Below are positions 43,297 through 51,698 of a stretch of DNA of 64,000 nucleotides, in pieces. This DNA comes from Pelagibius marinus (lineage in GTDB: Bacteria; Pseudomonadota; Alphaproteobacteria; Kiloniellales; Kiloniellaceae), in NCBI RefSeq assembly GCF_014925385.1, contig NZ_JACSDK010000009.1:422022-486021 (forward strand). Reading direction: 5' to 3'. Numbering within the stretch: position 1 is the stretch's first letter; each line of letters starts with the position of its first letter. The notes beneath the pieces were generated by a model, which ran no database searches, had not been told where the DNA came from, and worked only from the letters and a program-made list of their open reading frames with translations. The position numbers were made by a program, and so were the translations under genes.

Positions 43297-43917
43297 GTGG
43301 CACCTCCAGAAATTCACCTCCACCAAGGCGACCTGCCGGCCGGACTCGCGCTGGGTGACAGCATCGCCGTCGACAGCGAGACCATGGGTCTGGACCTGTC
43401 CCGCGACCGGCTGTGCCTGCTGCAGCTTTCGGCCGGCGACGGGGTCTGCCACCTGGTGCAGTTTCCCAAGGGAAACTACGACGCCCCTAACCTGAAGGCG
43501 CTGCTGGCCGACCCGGGGGTGACCAAGATCTTCCACTTCGCCCGCTTCGACGTGGCGGCGATTCGCCGCTACCTCGGCGTTGATTGCGCCCCGGTCTATT
43601 GCACCAAGATCGCCTCCAAGCTGGTCCGCACCTATACAGACCGCCACGGCCTCAAGGACCTCTGCCGCGAATTGCTGGGCGCCGAAATCTCAAAGCAGCA
43701 GCAGTCTTCGGACTGGGGCGCGGCGGAATTGAGCCAGGAACAGCTCGCCTACGCGGCCTCCGACGTCTTGTATCTGCACGACCTGCGCGCCAAGTTAGAT
43801 GTCATGCTGGCGCGCGAAGGCCGCACGGAGCTGGCCAAGGCCTGCTTCGAGTTCCTGCCGACGCGCGCGGCGCTCGACATCGCCGGGTGGAACGAGAACG
43901 ACATCTTCGCCCACTAG
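43297..43917 (+). CDS. Ribonuclease D-like 3'-5' exonuclease
   Basis: 206 residues, a single DEDD exonuclease domain without the HRDC domains of E. coli RNase D. Motif I is AVDSETMGLDL (D26, E28), motif II FHFARFDVAAIRRYL and motif III YAASDVLYLHDLR (DEDDy type). It is expected to trim RNA 3' ends, such as tRNA precursors. The start is a GTG at 43297; AAGG lies 12 bases upstream, which is loose. Short RNase D proteins of this kind are common in alphaproteobacteria. The ~270-base gap after it contains GC-rich inverted repeats before kdsD. Confidence 0.88.
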   Translation: MAPPEIHLHQGDLPAGLALGDSIAVDSETMGLDLSRDRLCLLQLSAGDGVCHLVQFPKGNYDAPNLKALLADPGVTKIFHFARFDVAAIRRYLGVDCAPVYCTKIASKLVRTYTDRHGLKDLCRELLGAEISKQQQSSDWGAAELSQEQLAYAASDVLYLHDLRAKLDVMLAREGRTELAKACFEFLPTRAALDIAGWNENDIFAH

Positions 43918-44189
43918 TTCGACCCCGCCTCAGCGGCAGCCGGTTGATTGACCCGGAGGAATCTTTCGTAGATGGTCCTCTAGGGAGCGCCCCGAATCGG
44001 GCCCCGAATCCGCCCCTGAATCTATGGGGAATCGGGCGCTTGGGGCTTTTAAGGCGTGGGGCCGACTGTGCTAGTCTGCGAACGGTCCTGCGAGGTGTGG
44101 CAAGGGGGATGCCGCGCGGGCACGCCACGTAGGACCGGAAGAAGCGATCCGGCCGGCGCGGGCGGCACGCCCCCACGAGAAGAGATGGC

Positions 44190-45224
44190 ATGAAGTCTAC
44201 ATTGAAATCGGACAGGCCGGTGGACTCCGACACGCCGGACAGCGCCGCGGACCTGGCGGTCGCGCGCCGCGTTCTGGAAGTCGAAGCCGAGGCCCTGACC
44301 ACCCTGGCCGCCGGCCTGAACGGCGGTTTCGCCGAGGCGGTGGCCCGCCTGGGCGAAGTCGAGGGCCGCGTTATCGTCACCGGCATGGGCAAGAGCGGCC
44401 ACGTGGCGCGCAAGATCGCGGCGACCCTGGCCTCCACCGGCACCCCGGCCCTCTTCGTCCACCCCGGCGAGGCCAGCCACGGCGACCTGGGCATGATCAC
44501 CCAGAAAGACGCGGTCATCGCCCTGTCCAACTCCGGCAATACGCTGGAGCTGAGCGACATCATCACCTACGCCAAGCGCTTCGCCATTCCCCTGGTGGCC
44601 ATGACCGCGCGCGACGACAGCGCCCTGGCCGAGGCGGCGGACATCGCAATCATCCTTCCGGGCGAGGCACAGGGCGCGCCGGAAGCCTGCGCCGTGACCC
44701 AGGCGCCGACCACCTCCACCACCATGATGCTGGCGCTGGGCGATGCCCTGGCGGTGGCCTTGCTGGAGCGCAAGGGCTTCTCCAGCAGCGACTTCAAGGT
44801 GTTCCACCCGGGCGGTTCGCTGGGTAAGCGCCTGCTGCGCGTCAGCGACCTGATGCACGGCGGCGACGATCTGCCGCTCTGCGGCCCCGACACGAACATG
44901 AAGGAGGCCATCCTGGCGATGACCACCGGGCGCTTCGGCTGCGTCGGCATCATCGACGAGGCCAAGCGGCTGATCGGGATCATCACCGACGGCGACCTGC
45001 GCCGTCACATGGAACAGGACATCCTGGCCCTGAGGGCCGGCGACATCATGACGCCGAAGCCGCGCACCATCCGCGCCAACGCCCTGGCGGCGGAAGCCGT
45101 GGCCTTCATGAACACCTCCACCCCGCCCTTCCTCTGCCTCTTCGTCGTCGATGAGAACGGCTCGCCCGAGCGGCCCATCGGCATTCTCCACATGCACGAC
45201 TGCCTGCGCGCAGGCGTGGTCTGA
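44190..45224 (+). CDS. kdsD: Arabinose-5-phosphate isomerase (KpsF/GutQ family)
   Basis: 344 residues. An N-terminal SIS domain contains RVIVTGMGKSGHVARKIAAT, FVHPGEASHGDLGMI and the Ser/Thr-rich ALSNSGNT phosphosugar site. Two CBS domains follow (SDLMHGGDDLPLC onward, and AGDIMTPKPRTIRANA onward). It interconverts ribulose 5-phosphate and arabinose 5-phosphate, the first step of KDO synthesis. It is the first gene of the kdsD-lptC-lptA-lptB unit, which leads into rpoN. GAGAAGAGA precedes the ATG. Confidence 0.95.
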   Translation: MKSTLKSDRPVDSDTPDSAADLAVARRVLEVEAEALTTLAAGLNGGFAEAVARLGEVEGRVIVTGMGKSGHVARKIAATLASTGTPALFVHPGEASHGDLGMITQKDAVIALSNSGNTLELSDIITYAKRFAIPLVAMTARDDSALAEAADIAIILPGEAQGAPEACAVTQAPTTSTTMMLALGDALAVALLERKGFSSSDFKVFHPGGSLGKRLLRVSDLMHGGDDLPLCGPDTNMKEAILAMTTGRFGCVGIIDEAKRLIGIITDGDLRRHMEQDILALRAGDIMTPKPRTIRANALAAEAVAFMNTSTPPFLCLFVVDENGSPERPIGILHMHDCLRAGVV

Positions 45225-45241
45225 GCTGGCGGGCGGCAAGC

Positions 45242-46000
45242 GTGGCTGAAACCGTAATCCACTCCCCACCGGCCAGGCCGCGCGGCGCCGCGCTCCCGCC
45301 GCAGGGCGAGGGCAAAGGGCGACAACCGCCGCGGCTTTCCGGACGCAACACCTACAGCCTCTTCGTCAGCTCGATGAAGCTGGTGCTGCCGGCGCTGGCC
45401 GCCGGCCTGGTGCTGCTGGTCATCGCCTGGCCGCAGCTCATGCCCGACGTCAGCCGTTCCGGCCTCGACTTCGCGAAGATCGCCCGCGACCACGCCAAGA
45501 CCCTGAACATGCTGAACGCCCGCTACAGCGGCGTCGACGAGAACAACCAGCCCTTCAACATCGCCGCTGACCTGGCGACCCAGTCCCCGGAAAACGAGGA
45601 CCTGGTCGAACTGCAGCACCCCAAGGCGAACATCAAGACGACCGAGGGCGACCTGGTGGCACTCTCCGCGCGCGTCGGCCACTACAACCGCGGCGCGGAT
45701 ATCCTGGACCTGACCGGCAAGGTGCATCTGACGCACGACAAGGGCTTCGACATGGTTACCGAGGAGGCGACCCTTGACCTGAAGGACGGCTCGGCCAGCG
45801 GCGACACGGCGGTAAGCGGCGCCGGCCCCTCCGGCGAACTGCAGTCCGAGGGCTTCCGCTTGAGCGAACGCGGGCAGGTCATTCTCTTTACCGGCAAGAG
45901 CCGCCTGCTCATCTACCCGGAGGCCAAGGACAAGTTGTCAGAAGAAAACGCCGCCACCGGCTCTGCCGAGGAACGCACGCCTGCGGAGGCGGACCAATGA
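45242..46000 (+). CDS. lptC: LPS export ABC transporter periplasmic protein LptC
   Basis: 252 residues. A 45-residue basic, Pro-rich cytoplasmic N-terminus precedes one membrane helix (MKLVLPALAAGLVLLVIAWP, about 45-64). The periplasmic OstA/LptC jellyroll has ARYSGVDENNQPFNIAADLA and HDKGFDMVTEEATLDLKDG. It bridges the LptBFG transporter and LptA. The start is a GTG 17 bases after kdsD; an ATG further in would lose the N-terminal tail only. Its stop overlaps the lptA start (ATGA). Confidence 0.9.
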   Translation: MAETVIHSPPARPRGAALPPQGEGKGRQPPRLSGRNTYSLFVSSMKLVLPALAAGLVLLVIAWPQLMPDVSRSGLDFAKIARDHAKTLNMLNARYSGVDENNQPFNIAADLATQSPENEDLVELQHPKANIKTTEGDLVALSARVGHYNRGADILDLTGKVHLTHDKGFDMVTEEATLDLKDGSASGDTAVSGAGPSGELQSEGFRLSERGQVILFTGKSRLLIYPEAKDKLSEENAATGSAEERTPAEADQ

Positions 46001-46977
46001 CCGTCGCCCTGCGCCTGACGGCCCGGCCGCGTCCCGTCCCGGCGGAGCACCCCATGCTGGCCGCTGTGCTGACGACCGCGCTGGCCGCCGCCCTGATGCT
46101 GGGCCTCGCGGCGCTGCCGCTGCGCCCGGCCGCAGCGCAGTCGACGGCGGCCGAGTTGCGCGAGAGCGACGAGCCGCTGGAGATCAACGCCGAAGAAGGC
46201 ATCGAGTGGAACCGCAACGACAAGACCTACGTCGCACGCGGCAACGCGCGCGCCGCCAGCGGCGAAGTCGAGGTGCTGGCCGACGTCCTGACCGCCTACT
46301 ACCGCGAGCGCGAAGAGAGGCCCGCCGGCGAGGACTCCCTCTTCTCCCAGGGCGGCGGCAGCGAGATCTACCTGCTGGAAGCCGCCGGCAACGTGCGCAT
46401 CAACTCACCGGAAGGCTCGGTCTTCGGCGACAAGGGCCAGTACAAGCTGGAGGAGAAGGTCTTCATCATGACCGGCGAGGACCTGCGCCTGATCAGCAAG
46501 GAAGACGTGGTGACCGCGCGCGACAGCCTGGAATACTGGGAAGGCCAGCGCAAAGCTGTGGCCCGGGGCAAGGCGCACGCGACCCACGAGGACAAGCAGA
46601 TCAAGGCCGACGTCCTGACCGCCAATTTCGAGGAAAACGCCGCCGGCGACCTCGAGGTGCACCGCATCGACGCCGCGGGCAACGTCGAGATCATGACCGC
46701 AAAGGAATACGCGCGCGGGCGTGAAGGCGTGTACTATGTGAAGCGGGAGTTGGCGACGCTGGAAGGCGACGTGAAGATCACCCAGGGTGAGAACCAGCTG
46801 GACGGCGACTATGCCGAGGTCAACATGGCCACCGGCATCAGCAAGCTGCTGGGCGCGCCGCCGGGCAGCAAGGACAAGCCCAGACAGGTGAAGGCCCTGG
46901 TTCTGCCGCGCGCGACCAAGGAAATAGAGAAGGAGACTTCCGACGACGGCGCAGCGGAGACGGGCGGCACCCAGTAG
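45997..46977 (+). CDS. lptA: LPS transport periplasmic protein LptA, long form with two OstA units
   Basis: 326 residues with a signal peptide ending AAA before QSTAAEL (about residue 48). The mature part contains two tandem OstA-like units with parallel motifs: EVLADVLTAYY, LEAAGNVRI and GDKGQYKLEE in the first, and IKADVLTANF, IDAAGNVEI and GREGVYYVKRELATLEGDV in the second. LptA forms the periplasmic bridge carrying LPS to the outer membrane. E. coli LptA is 185 residues with one such unit. It overlaps lptC by four bases and is 73 bases from lptB. The C-terminus is charged and probably disordered. Confidence 0.88.
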   Translation: MTVALRLTARPRPVPAEHPMLAAVLTTALAAALMLGLAALPLRPAAAQSTAAELRESDEPLEINAEEGIEWNRNDKTYVARGNARAASGEVEVLADVLTAYYREREERPAGEDSLFSQGGGSEIYLLEAAGNVRINSPEGSVFGDKGQYKLEEKVFIMTGEDLRLISKEDVVTARDSLEYWEGQRKAVARGKAHATHEDKQIKADVLTANFEENAAGDLEVHRIDAAGNVEIMTAKEYARGREGVYYVKRELATLEGDVKITQGENQLDGDYAEVNMATGISKLLGAPPGSKDKPRQVKALVLPRATKEIEKETSDDGAAETGGTQ

Positions 46978-47050
46978 GGCCGCGGCAGTGCCCGCGGATT
47001 GCCCGCAGCATTCTACAGATCGGGGCAGGTACAGATTGGGGTAGTTTGAT

Positions 47051-47860
47051 TTGGTCGACGAAACACAGAAGGTAAGTGAAGGCGCCGCCACGGGGCAGGG
47101 CGCCGCGATCGGCGAAAAGCCGCGGCTGGTCACCGACAACGCCGGACTGATGGCGGTCAACATCGGCAAGAGCTTCAAGAAGCGGCCGGTGCTGCGCGGC
47201 GTCACCCTGTCGCTGCAGCGGGGCGAGGCCGTCGGCCTGCTGGGCCCCAACGGCGCCGGCAAGACCACCTGCTTCTACATCGTCACCGGCCTTATCGCGC
47301 CGGACTACGGCTGGGTCACTTTGGACGGCCACGACATCACCGACATGCCGATGTATCGCCGCGCCCGCCTGGGCATCGGCTACCTGCCGCAGGAGGCTTC
47401 CATCTTCCGCGGCCTGAGCGTGGAGCAAAACATTCGCGGCGTGCTGGAAGTCATCGAGCCGGTGCGCGAGAAGCGCGAGGTGGCGCTGGAAAACCTGCTG
47501 GCCGAATTCTCCATCACCCACCTGCGGCGCACCCCGGCGGTGGCGCTGTCGGGCGGCGAACGGCGGCGTGTCGAGATCGCCCGCGCCCTGGCTTCGCAGC
47601 CGGCCTTCATCCTGCTCGACGAACCGCTGGCCGGCATCGACCCCATCGCCGTGGGCGACATCCGCGACCTCGTCTCGCACCTGAAGGACCGCGGCATCGG
47701 CGTGCTGATCACCGATCACAACGTGCGTGAGACCCTGGAGATCGTTGACCGCGCCTACATCATCCACGACGGCGTGGTGCTGATGGAAGGCGCCCCGGAC
47801 GAGATCGTCGCCCACGAGGATGTCCGTCGCGTTTACCTGGGCGAAAGGTTTAGCCTCTAA
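47051..47860 (+). CDS. lptB: LPS export ABC transporter ATP-binding protein LptB
   Basis: 269 residues. Walker A is [10 protein letters not shown], the signature [17 protein letters not shown], and Walker [16 protein letters not shown], followed by the [17 protein letters not shown] switch region of LptB. It powers LPS extraction with LptF and LptG, which are not in this window. The start is a TTG; the first 30 or so residues form a variable extension common in alphaproteobacterial LptB, and an internal ATG (residue M34) is an alternative. Confidence 0.95.
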   Translation: MVDETQKVSEGAATGQGAAIGEKPRLVTDNAGLMAVNIGKSFKKRPVLRGVTLSLQRGEAVGLLGPNGAGKTTCFYIVTGLIAPDYGWVTLDGHDITDMPMYRRARLGIGYLPQEASIFRGLSVEQNIRGVLEVIEPVREKREVALENLLAEFSITHLRRTPAVALSGGERRRVEIARALASQPAFILLDEPLAGIDPIAVGDIRDLVSHLKDRGIGVLITDHNVRETLEIVDRAYIIHDGVVLMEGAPDEIVAHEDVRRVYLGERFSL

Positions 47861-47873
47861 AAGGTTAAGCGAT

Positions 47874-49448
47874 ATGGCGGCGACACAAAGATTGGAACTG
47901 CGCCAGCGCCAATCTCTGGTCATGACGCCGCAGCTGCAGCAGGCGATCAAGTTGTTGCAGCTTTCCAACCTGGAACTTGCGGCGGAAGTGGACCGGGAGC
48001 TCGAGCAAAATCCGCTGCTCGACCGCGACGACGGCGCAAACGACAGCCTGCTGGAGGGACCCTCTCCCGACCAGCAGGACGATTTTGCGCACGCCTCCGA
48101 CATCGGGGGCGACGACTCCGCCGCCGGCCCCGACTCCTCCGATCTCGATACCCCCGCCGACCCGGACTCCCTGGAGCGCTCCACCGCCGAGCAGCTGCCG
48201 TCCTCCAGCGACGAGCCGCTGGATACCGACTACGACAACGTCTACACCGGCAGCGCCAGCTGGGAAGGCCCCAGCGCCGAACCCGCCTTCGCCCAGCGCG
48301 GCGGTTCGGGCAGCGGCGACGAGAGCGACTTCTCCCTGGAGCAGCGCCTTGCCGAGTCGGTCACCCTGCGCCAGCACCTGACCGACCAATTGCACCTGGA
48401 AATTTTCGATCCCACCGACCGCGCCATCGGCGTCTGCCTGATCGACCAGTTGGACGACAGCGGCTACCTGAGCGGCGACCTTGACGAACTGGCCGCCCAG
48501 CTCGGCTGCCCGCCGGGACGCCTGGAGGCGGTGCTGGCGGTGATGCAGGGCTTCGAGCCGACCGGCATCTTCGCCCGCTCGCTGGCCGAGTGCCTGGCCC
48601 TGCAGCTGAAGGACCGCGACCGATACGATCCGGCCATGCAGGCCCTGGTGGAGAACTTGGAGCTGCTGGCCAAGGGCGACCATGCCAAGCTGCGCAAGAT
48701 CTGCGGCGTCGACCAGGAGGACCTGGCCGACATGATCGCCGAGATCAAGGTGCTGGACCCGCGCCCGGCACTGTCCATCGAGGGCGAGACGGCGCAGCCG
48801 GTGGTGCCCGACGTGCTGATGCGCCCCGACCGCAAGGGCGGCTGGATCGTCGAACTGAACAGCGAGACAGTCCCGCGGGTGCTGGTCAACTCCGACTACT
48901 ACGCCCAGATCTCGGGGTCGGTGCGCTCCAAGAAGGAACGCGAATACCTGAACGAGCGCCTGCAGTCGGCCAACTGGCTGGTCAAGGCGCTGCACCAGCG
49001 CGCCACCACCATCCTGAAGGTGGCAAGCGAGATCGTGCGCCAGCAGGACGCCTTCTTCCGCCAGGGCGTCGAGCACATGAAGCCGCTGACCCTGCGCGAC
49101 ATCGCCACCGAAATCGAGATGCACGAATCGACGGTCAGCCGTGTGACCTCGAACAAATACATGGCCACGCCGCGCGGCACGTTCGAGTTGAAATACTTCT
49201 TTACCGCGGCGATCGCCGGATCCGATGGGACGGCCCACTCGGCCGAGGCCGTGCGTCACCGGATCAAGCTGCTGATCGAGGGCGAAAGCAGCAAGAAAAT
49301 CCTCTCCGATGACACCATCGTGGAACTGCTGCGCAAGGACGGGGTGGACATCGCCCGGCGCACGGTGGCCAAGTACCGCGAAGCCATGAGAATCCCCTCC
49401 TCAGTGCAGCGGCGCCGGGAGAAGGCCGTCCTGACCGATCAGGCATAA
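47874..49448 (+). CDS. rpoN: RNA polymerase sigma-54 factor
   Basis: 524 residues. The N-terminal activator-interacting region LRQRQSLVMTPQLQQAIKLL and the ELEQNPLL segment are followed by an acidic spacer (about 45-165), the core-binding domain, a helix-turn-helix (LRDIATEIEMHESTVSRVTS) and the RpoN box ARRTVAKYRE at 494-503. It directs transcription at -24/-12 promoters, for example for nitrogen assimilation. The ATG at 47874 has AAGG eight bases upstream and lies 13 bases after lptB. Confidence 0.97.
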   Translation: MAATQRLELRQRQSLVMTPQLQQAIKLLQLSNLELAAEVDRELEQNPLLDRDDGANDSLLEGPSPDQQDDFAHASDIGGDDSAAGPDSSDLDTPADPDSLERSTAEQLPSSSDEPLDTDYDNVYTGSASWEGPSAEPAFAQRGGSGSGDESDFSLEQRLAESVTLRQHLTDQLHLEIFDPTDRAIGVCLIDQLDDSGYLSGDLDELAAQLGCPPGRLEAVLAVMQGFEPTGIFARSLAECLALQLKDRDRYDPAMQALVENLELLAKGDHAKLRKICGVDQEDLADMIAEIKVLDPRPALSIEGETAQPVVPDVLMRPDRKGGWIVELNSETVPRVLVNSDYYAQISGSVRSKKEREYLNERLQSANWLVKALHQRATTILKVASEIVRQQDAFFRQGVEHMKPLTLRDIATEIEMHESTVSRVTSNKYMATPRGTFELKYFFTAAIAGSDGTAHSAEAVRHRIKLLIEGESSKKILSDDTIVELLRKDGVDIARRTVAKYREAMRIPSSVQRRREKAVLTDQA

Positions 49449-49512
49449 TCGATTGATTTTCATACATTATCTCTGGAAGAGACGGGTACAAATAACGACC
49501 CGAGACAGGCTA

Positions 49513-49541
49513 TTGACTTCACCTGGGGCCGTCTCTATGTT
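49513..49541 (+). promoter_or_regulatory. Sigma-70-type promoter of hpf-ptsN
   Basis: -35 TTGACT and -10 TATGTT are separated by exactly 17 bases. The start of transcription would be near 49549, some 60 bases before hpf. A small hairpin AGGTGG/CCACCT (49573-49588) lies in the leader. Confidence 0.65.
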
Positions 49542-49611
49542 GCGCCCGCCTTGGCTATAGGGCATGCTGTGAAGGTGGTCAGCCACCTCTATTCAATCCA
49601 CAAAAGCGGTT

Positions 49612-50196
49612 ATGCAGCTCTCCGTTAAAGGAAAGCAGCTGGACGTCGGTGACGCGCTGCGAACGCACGTTGATGAAAGCCTTTCGCGGATTCTCGACAA
49701 ATACTTCGGGGATGCGATTGAGGTTATCGTAACGCTGTCGCGGGATGCGCACCTCTACCGCGCCGTGGTGTCGGCCCATGTGGGCCGCGGCATACATCTG
49801 GAAGCCCATGGGGAGGCGAACGAACCTTATCCCGCATTCGATGCGGCGGCGGACCGACTTTCTAAGCGACTGCGTCGCTATAAGCGCCGCCTGCGGGATC
49901 ACAATTCGAAGCCTGCGGAGGGAGCCTCGCTACCCGCGCAGCAGTACATCCTGGCCGGAGAGGGCCCGGAAGATTCAGGAGAAGAGAGCAGCGCCGACGG
50001 CCAGCCGGCCGTGGTGGCTGAAATGACAACAGAGATTCCGACGCTTACGGTAAGCGAAGCGGTCATGCGCATGGACCTGGGGAACCTGCCCGCGATGATG
50101 TTTCGCAACAGCGCGCATGGCGGCTTGAACATGATTTACCAGCGGAGCGACGGAAACATCGGCTGGATCGATCCCCGCGGAAACCGCGGGGAGTGA
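49612..50196 (+). CDS. hpf: Ribosome hibernation promoting factor, long form
   Basis: 194 residues. The N-terminal HPF/RaiA domain (about 1-100) has VKGKQLDVGDALRTHVDESL and ends in RLSKRLRRYKRRL. The C-terminal dimerisation domain (about 130-194) has LTVSEAVMRMDLGNLPAMMF and the GGLNMIYQRSDGNIGWIDP segment. Long HPF alone drives formation of 100S ribosome dimers in stationary phase. It lies in the usual rpoN-hpf-ptsN order and has its own sigma-70-type promoter. Confidence 0.96.
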   Translation: MQLSVKGKQLDVGDALRTHVDESLSRILDKYFGDAIEVIVTLSRDAHLYRAVVSAHVGRGIHLEAHGEANEPYPAFDAAADRLSKRLRRYKRRLRDHNSKPAEGASLPAQQYILAGEGPEDSGEESSADGQPAVVAEMTTEIPTLTVSEAVMRMDLGNLPAMMFRNSAHGGLNMIYQRSDGNIGWIDPRGNRGE

Positions 50197-50222
50197 CCGG
50201 ACGAGGACCTATAGAGTTGCTG

Positions 50223-50687
50223 ATGGATATTTCCGACCTGATCCTACCTGAGAGCGTGATCGCGAACCTTCGCGTCACCAGCAAGAAGCAGGCTCTCCAG
50301 GAACTGGCCAAGAAGGCCGCCGAACTCACCGGGCAGCCCGAACGGGCCCTGTTCGAAGTGTTGATGGAGCGCGAGCGCCTGGGCACCACCGGCGTCGGCC
50401 ACGGTATCGGCATCCCGCACGGCAAGCTGCCGGAGCTGGACCGCCTCTACGGCCTGTTCGCCCGTCTGGAGACGCCGATCGACTTCGACGCCATCGACGA
50501 GCAGCCGGTGGACCTGATCTTCGTGCTGCTGGCGCCGGAAACCGCTGGGGCGGACCACCTGAAGGCGCTGGCGCGGGTCTCGCGCCTGTTCCGCGACCGC
50601 GCGGTCTGCGACAAGCTGCGCGGCACCGACAGCAGCGAGGCCATCTTCGCCCTGCTGACCCAGAGCCCGGCCAGCCACGCCGCCTGA
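50223..50687 (+). CDS. ptsN: Nitrogen PTS EIIA protein (EIIA-Ntr)
   Basis: 154 residues of PTS EIIA type-2 domain. The phosphorylated histidine is H66 in GVGHGIGIPHGKLP; FAIDEQPVDLIFVLL-like and DHLKALARVSRLFRD are the usual following segments. It is a regulatory phosphoprotein linked to potassium and nitrogen control rather than sugar uptake. The ATG at 50223 gives the family start MDISDLI; a GTG at 50193 is in frame but gives a non-family extension. A bidirectional terminator follows. Confidence 0.95.
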   Translation: MDISDLILPESVIANLRVTSKKQALQELAKKAAELTGQPERALFEVLMERERLGTTGVGHGIGIPHGKLPELDRLYGLFARLETPIDFDAIDEQPVDLIFVLLAPETAGADHLKALARVSRLFRDRAVCDKLRGTDSSEAIFALLTQSPASHAA

Positions 50688-50708
50688 GCCGGCACGCGGG
50701 CCGCTGAC

Positions 50709-50753
50709 GAAAAAAGGACGCTTCCCGGCAGGGGAGCGGCCCTTTCGTTTTTT
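50709..50753. terminator. Bidirectional intrinsic terminator
   Basis: A hairpin CGCTTCCC/GGGGAGCG with loop GGCA is flanked by an A-run on the left and by CCCTTTCGTTTTTT on the right. It therefore has a T-run on both strands, serving ptsN (plus) and the DUF1150 gene (minus). Confidence 0.8.
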
Positions 50754-50789
50754 GGGGGCCGGCGCAGGGCCTGGCGCCCCTTTGGGGCG

Positions 50790-51005
50790 CTAGTGGGCGC
50801 TGAGCGGCTCCATGCCGTTCTGGCGCACCGCCGCGAAGGCGACGTCATGGTCGGCCAGGGCGGTGATCTCGGCGCCGTCGGCGGAGTGGATCAAGTAGAC
50901 CTCGCGGTCGTCCCGCTGTCCCTTCTTCACGTAGGCGATGTTGTTGATGCCGAGCAACAGGAAGTCCTGGGACGAGAGTTCGGTGAAGGTGACCTGCTGG
51001 TTCAT
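50790..51005 (-). CDS. DUF1150 family protein
   Basis: 71 residues, the usual DUF1150 length. The pattern LLLGINNIAYVKKG, REVYLIHSADG and ALADHDVAFAAVRQNGMEP is characteristic. The function is unknown; in alphaproteobacteria the gene is regularly found next to a small heat-shock gene, as here, 18 bases after hsp20. It is probably co-transcribed and co-induced with it. Confidence 0.93.
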   Translation of the reverse strand: MNQQVTFTELSSQDFLLLGINNIAYVKKGQRDDREVYLIHSADGAEITALADHDVAFAAVRQNGMEPLSAH

Positions 51006-51023
51006 TAGCTTTCCTTTCGCCTG

Positions 51024-51479
51024 CTAGTCCTGGCGAACATCTTCGATGACCGGGCCTTTGCCGTCGGCGCGGTCCTGGGTGTCGATCTTGATGGTGCGTA
51101 CCTCGGGCTCGACCAGCGGGCGCTCCAGGTCGATGTGGAGCAGGCCCCGTTCCAGCCGGGCGCCGGTGATCTCGATGCCCTCGGCCAGCACGAAGCTGCG
51201 CTGGAACTGGCGCGCGGCGATGCCGCGGTGCAGGTAGACGCGCTCGGGATCGTCGGACTGTTTGCCGCGGATCACCAACTGCTTGTCCTCGATCTGAACT
51301 GAAAGGTCGTCTTCGGTGAAACCGGCGACCGCCAGGGTGATGCGCAGGCGGTTCTCGCCGAGCTGCTCGACGTTGTAGGGCGGGTATCCGTCCGCGGTCT
51401 TGGAAATTCGGTCGATGGCCCGCTCAAAAGGCTCGAATCCGAGCAGGAGCGGGCTGTTGAAGAGAGACAAACGGGTCAT
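51024..51479 (-). CDS. Hsp20 family small heat-shock protein
   Basis: 151 residues. The N-terminus (TRLSLFNSPLLLGFEPFERAIDRI) precedes an alpha-crystallin domain with YPPYNVEQLGENRLRITLAV, LVIRGKQ, YLHRGIAARQFQRSFVLAEG and ERGLLHIDLERP. The C-terminal tail VEPEVRTIKID holds a degenerate I-x-I-like motif. It acts as an ATP-independent holdase. The ATG at 51479 fits family N-termini; in-frame codons further upstream belong to the leader. An RpoH-type promoter and a ROSE-like hairpin precede it. Confidence 0.93.
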   Translation of the reverse strand: MTRLSLFNSPLLLGFEPFERAIDRISKTADGYPPYNVEQLGENRLRITLAVAGFTEDDLSVQIEDKQLVIRGKQSDDPERVYLHRGIAARQFQRSFVLAEGIEITGARLERGLLHIDLERPLVEPEVRTIKIDTQDRADGKGPVIEDVRQD

Positions 51480-51490
51480 GGACTGAGGAT

Positions 51491-51511
51491 CCTCCTCCTC
51501 TTTGAGCAAGG
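51491..51511 (-). promoter_or_regulatory. ROSE-like RNA thermometer hairpin covering the hsp20 SD
   Basis: On the mRNA, CCUUGCUC pairs with GAGGAGG across the loop AAA. UUGCU faces AGGA with a single G-G opposition (51507/51497), the hallmark of the last hairpin of ROSE elements, and the paired GAGGAGG is the ribosome site of hsp20, 11 bases from the ATG. A further hairpin, GCGGAC/GTCCGC, lies upstream in the leader. Known ROSE elements open on heating to allow translation. Confidence 0.7.
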
Positions 51512-51589
51512 CTATCCTTCGTTGCACGGCGCGGACACCCGGGGGTCATCCGTCCGCCAGCGGCCCAAAAAGCGGCGCCGCCTTATCTT

Positions 51590-51618
51590 AAATGGGGGTC
51601 CCGAGACCCCCAATCAAG
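51590..51618 (-). promoter_or_regulatory. RpoH (sigma-32)-type heat-shock promoter of hsp20
   Basis: On the minus strand -35 CTTGATT (51618-51612) and -10 CCCCATTT (51597-51590) are separated by 14 bases. The sigma-32 consensus is CTTGAAA and CCCCATnT with similar spacing, so the -10 is perfect and the -35 matches at 5 of 7 positions. Transcription would begin near 51583, about 104 bases before the ATG. The spacer and flanks contain a 7-bp inverted repeat. Confidence 0.75.
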
Positions 51619-51698
51619 CCGCAAAGCCAAACCTGGCGTTGAACGATGCACACCACTATACGCGCTTTAAAAAAAGGAAATGGGGGCGGGCCGCGGCC

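Noticed and set aside
49550..49580. Possible sigma-54 promoter (TTGGC...ATGC) before hpf
   Set aside because: The distance between the GG and GC elements is 11 bases instead of the required 10, and a good sigma-70-type promoter lies just upstream.
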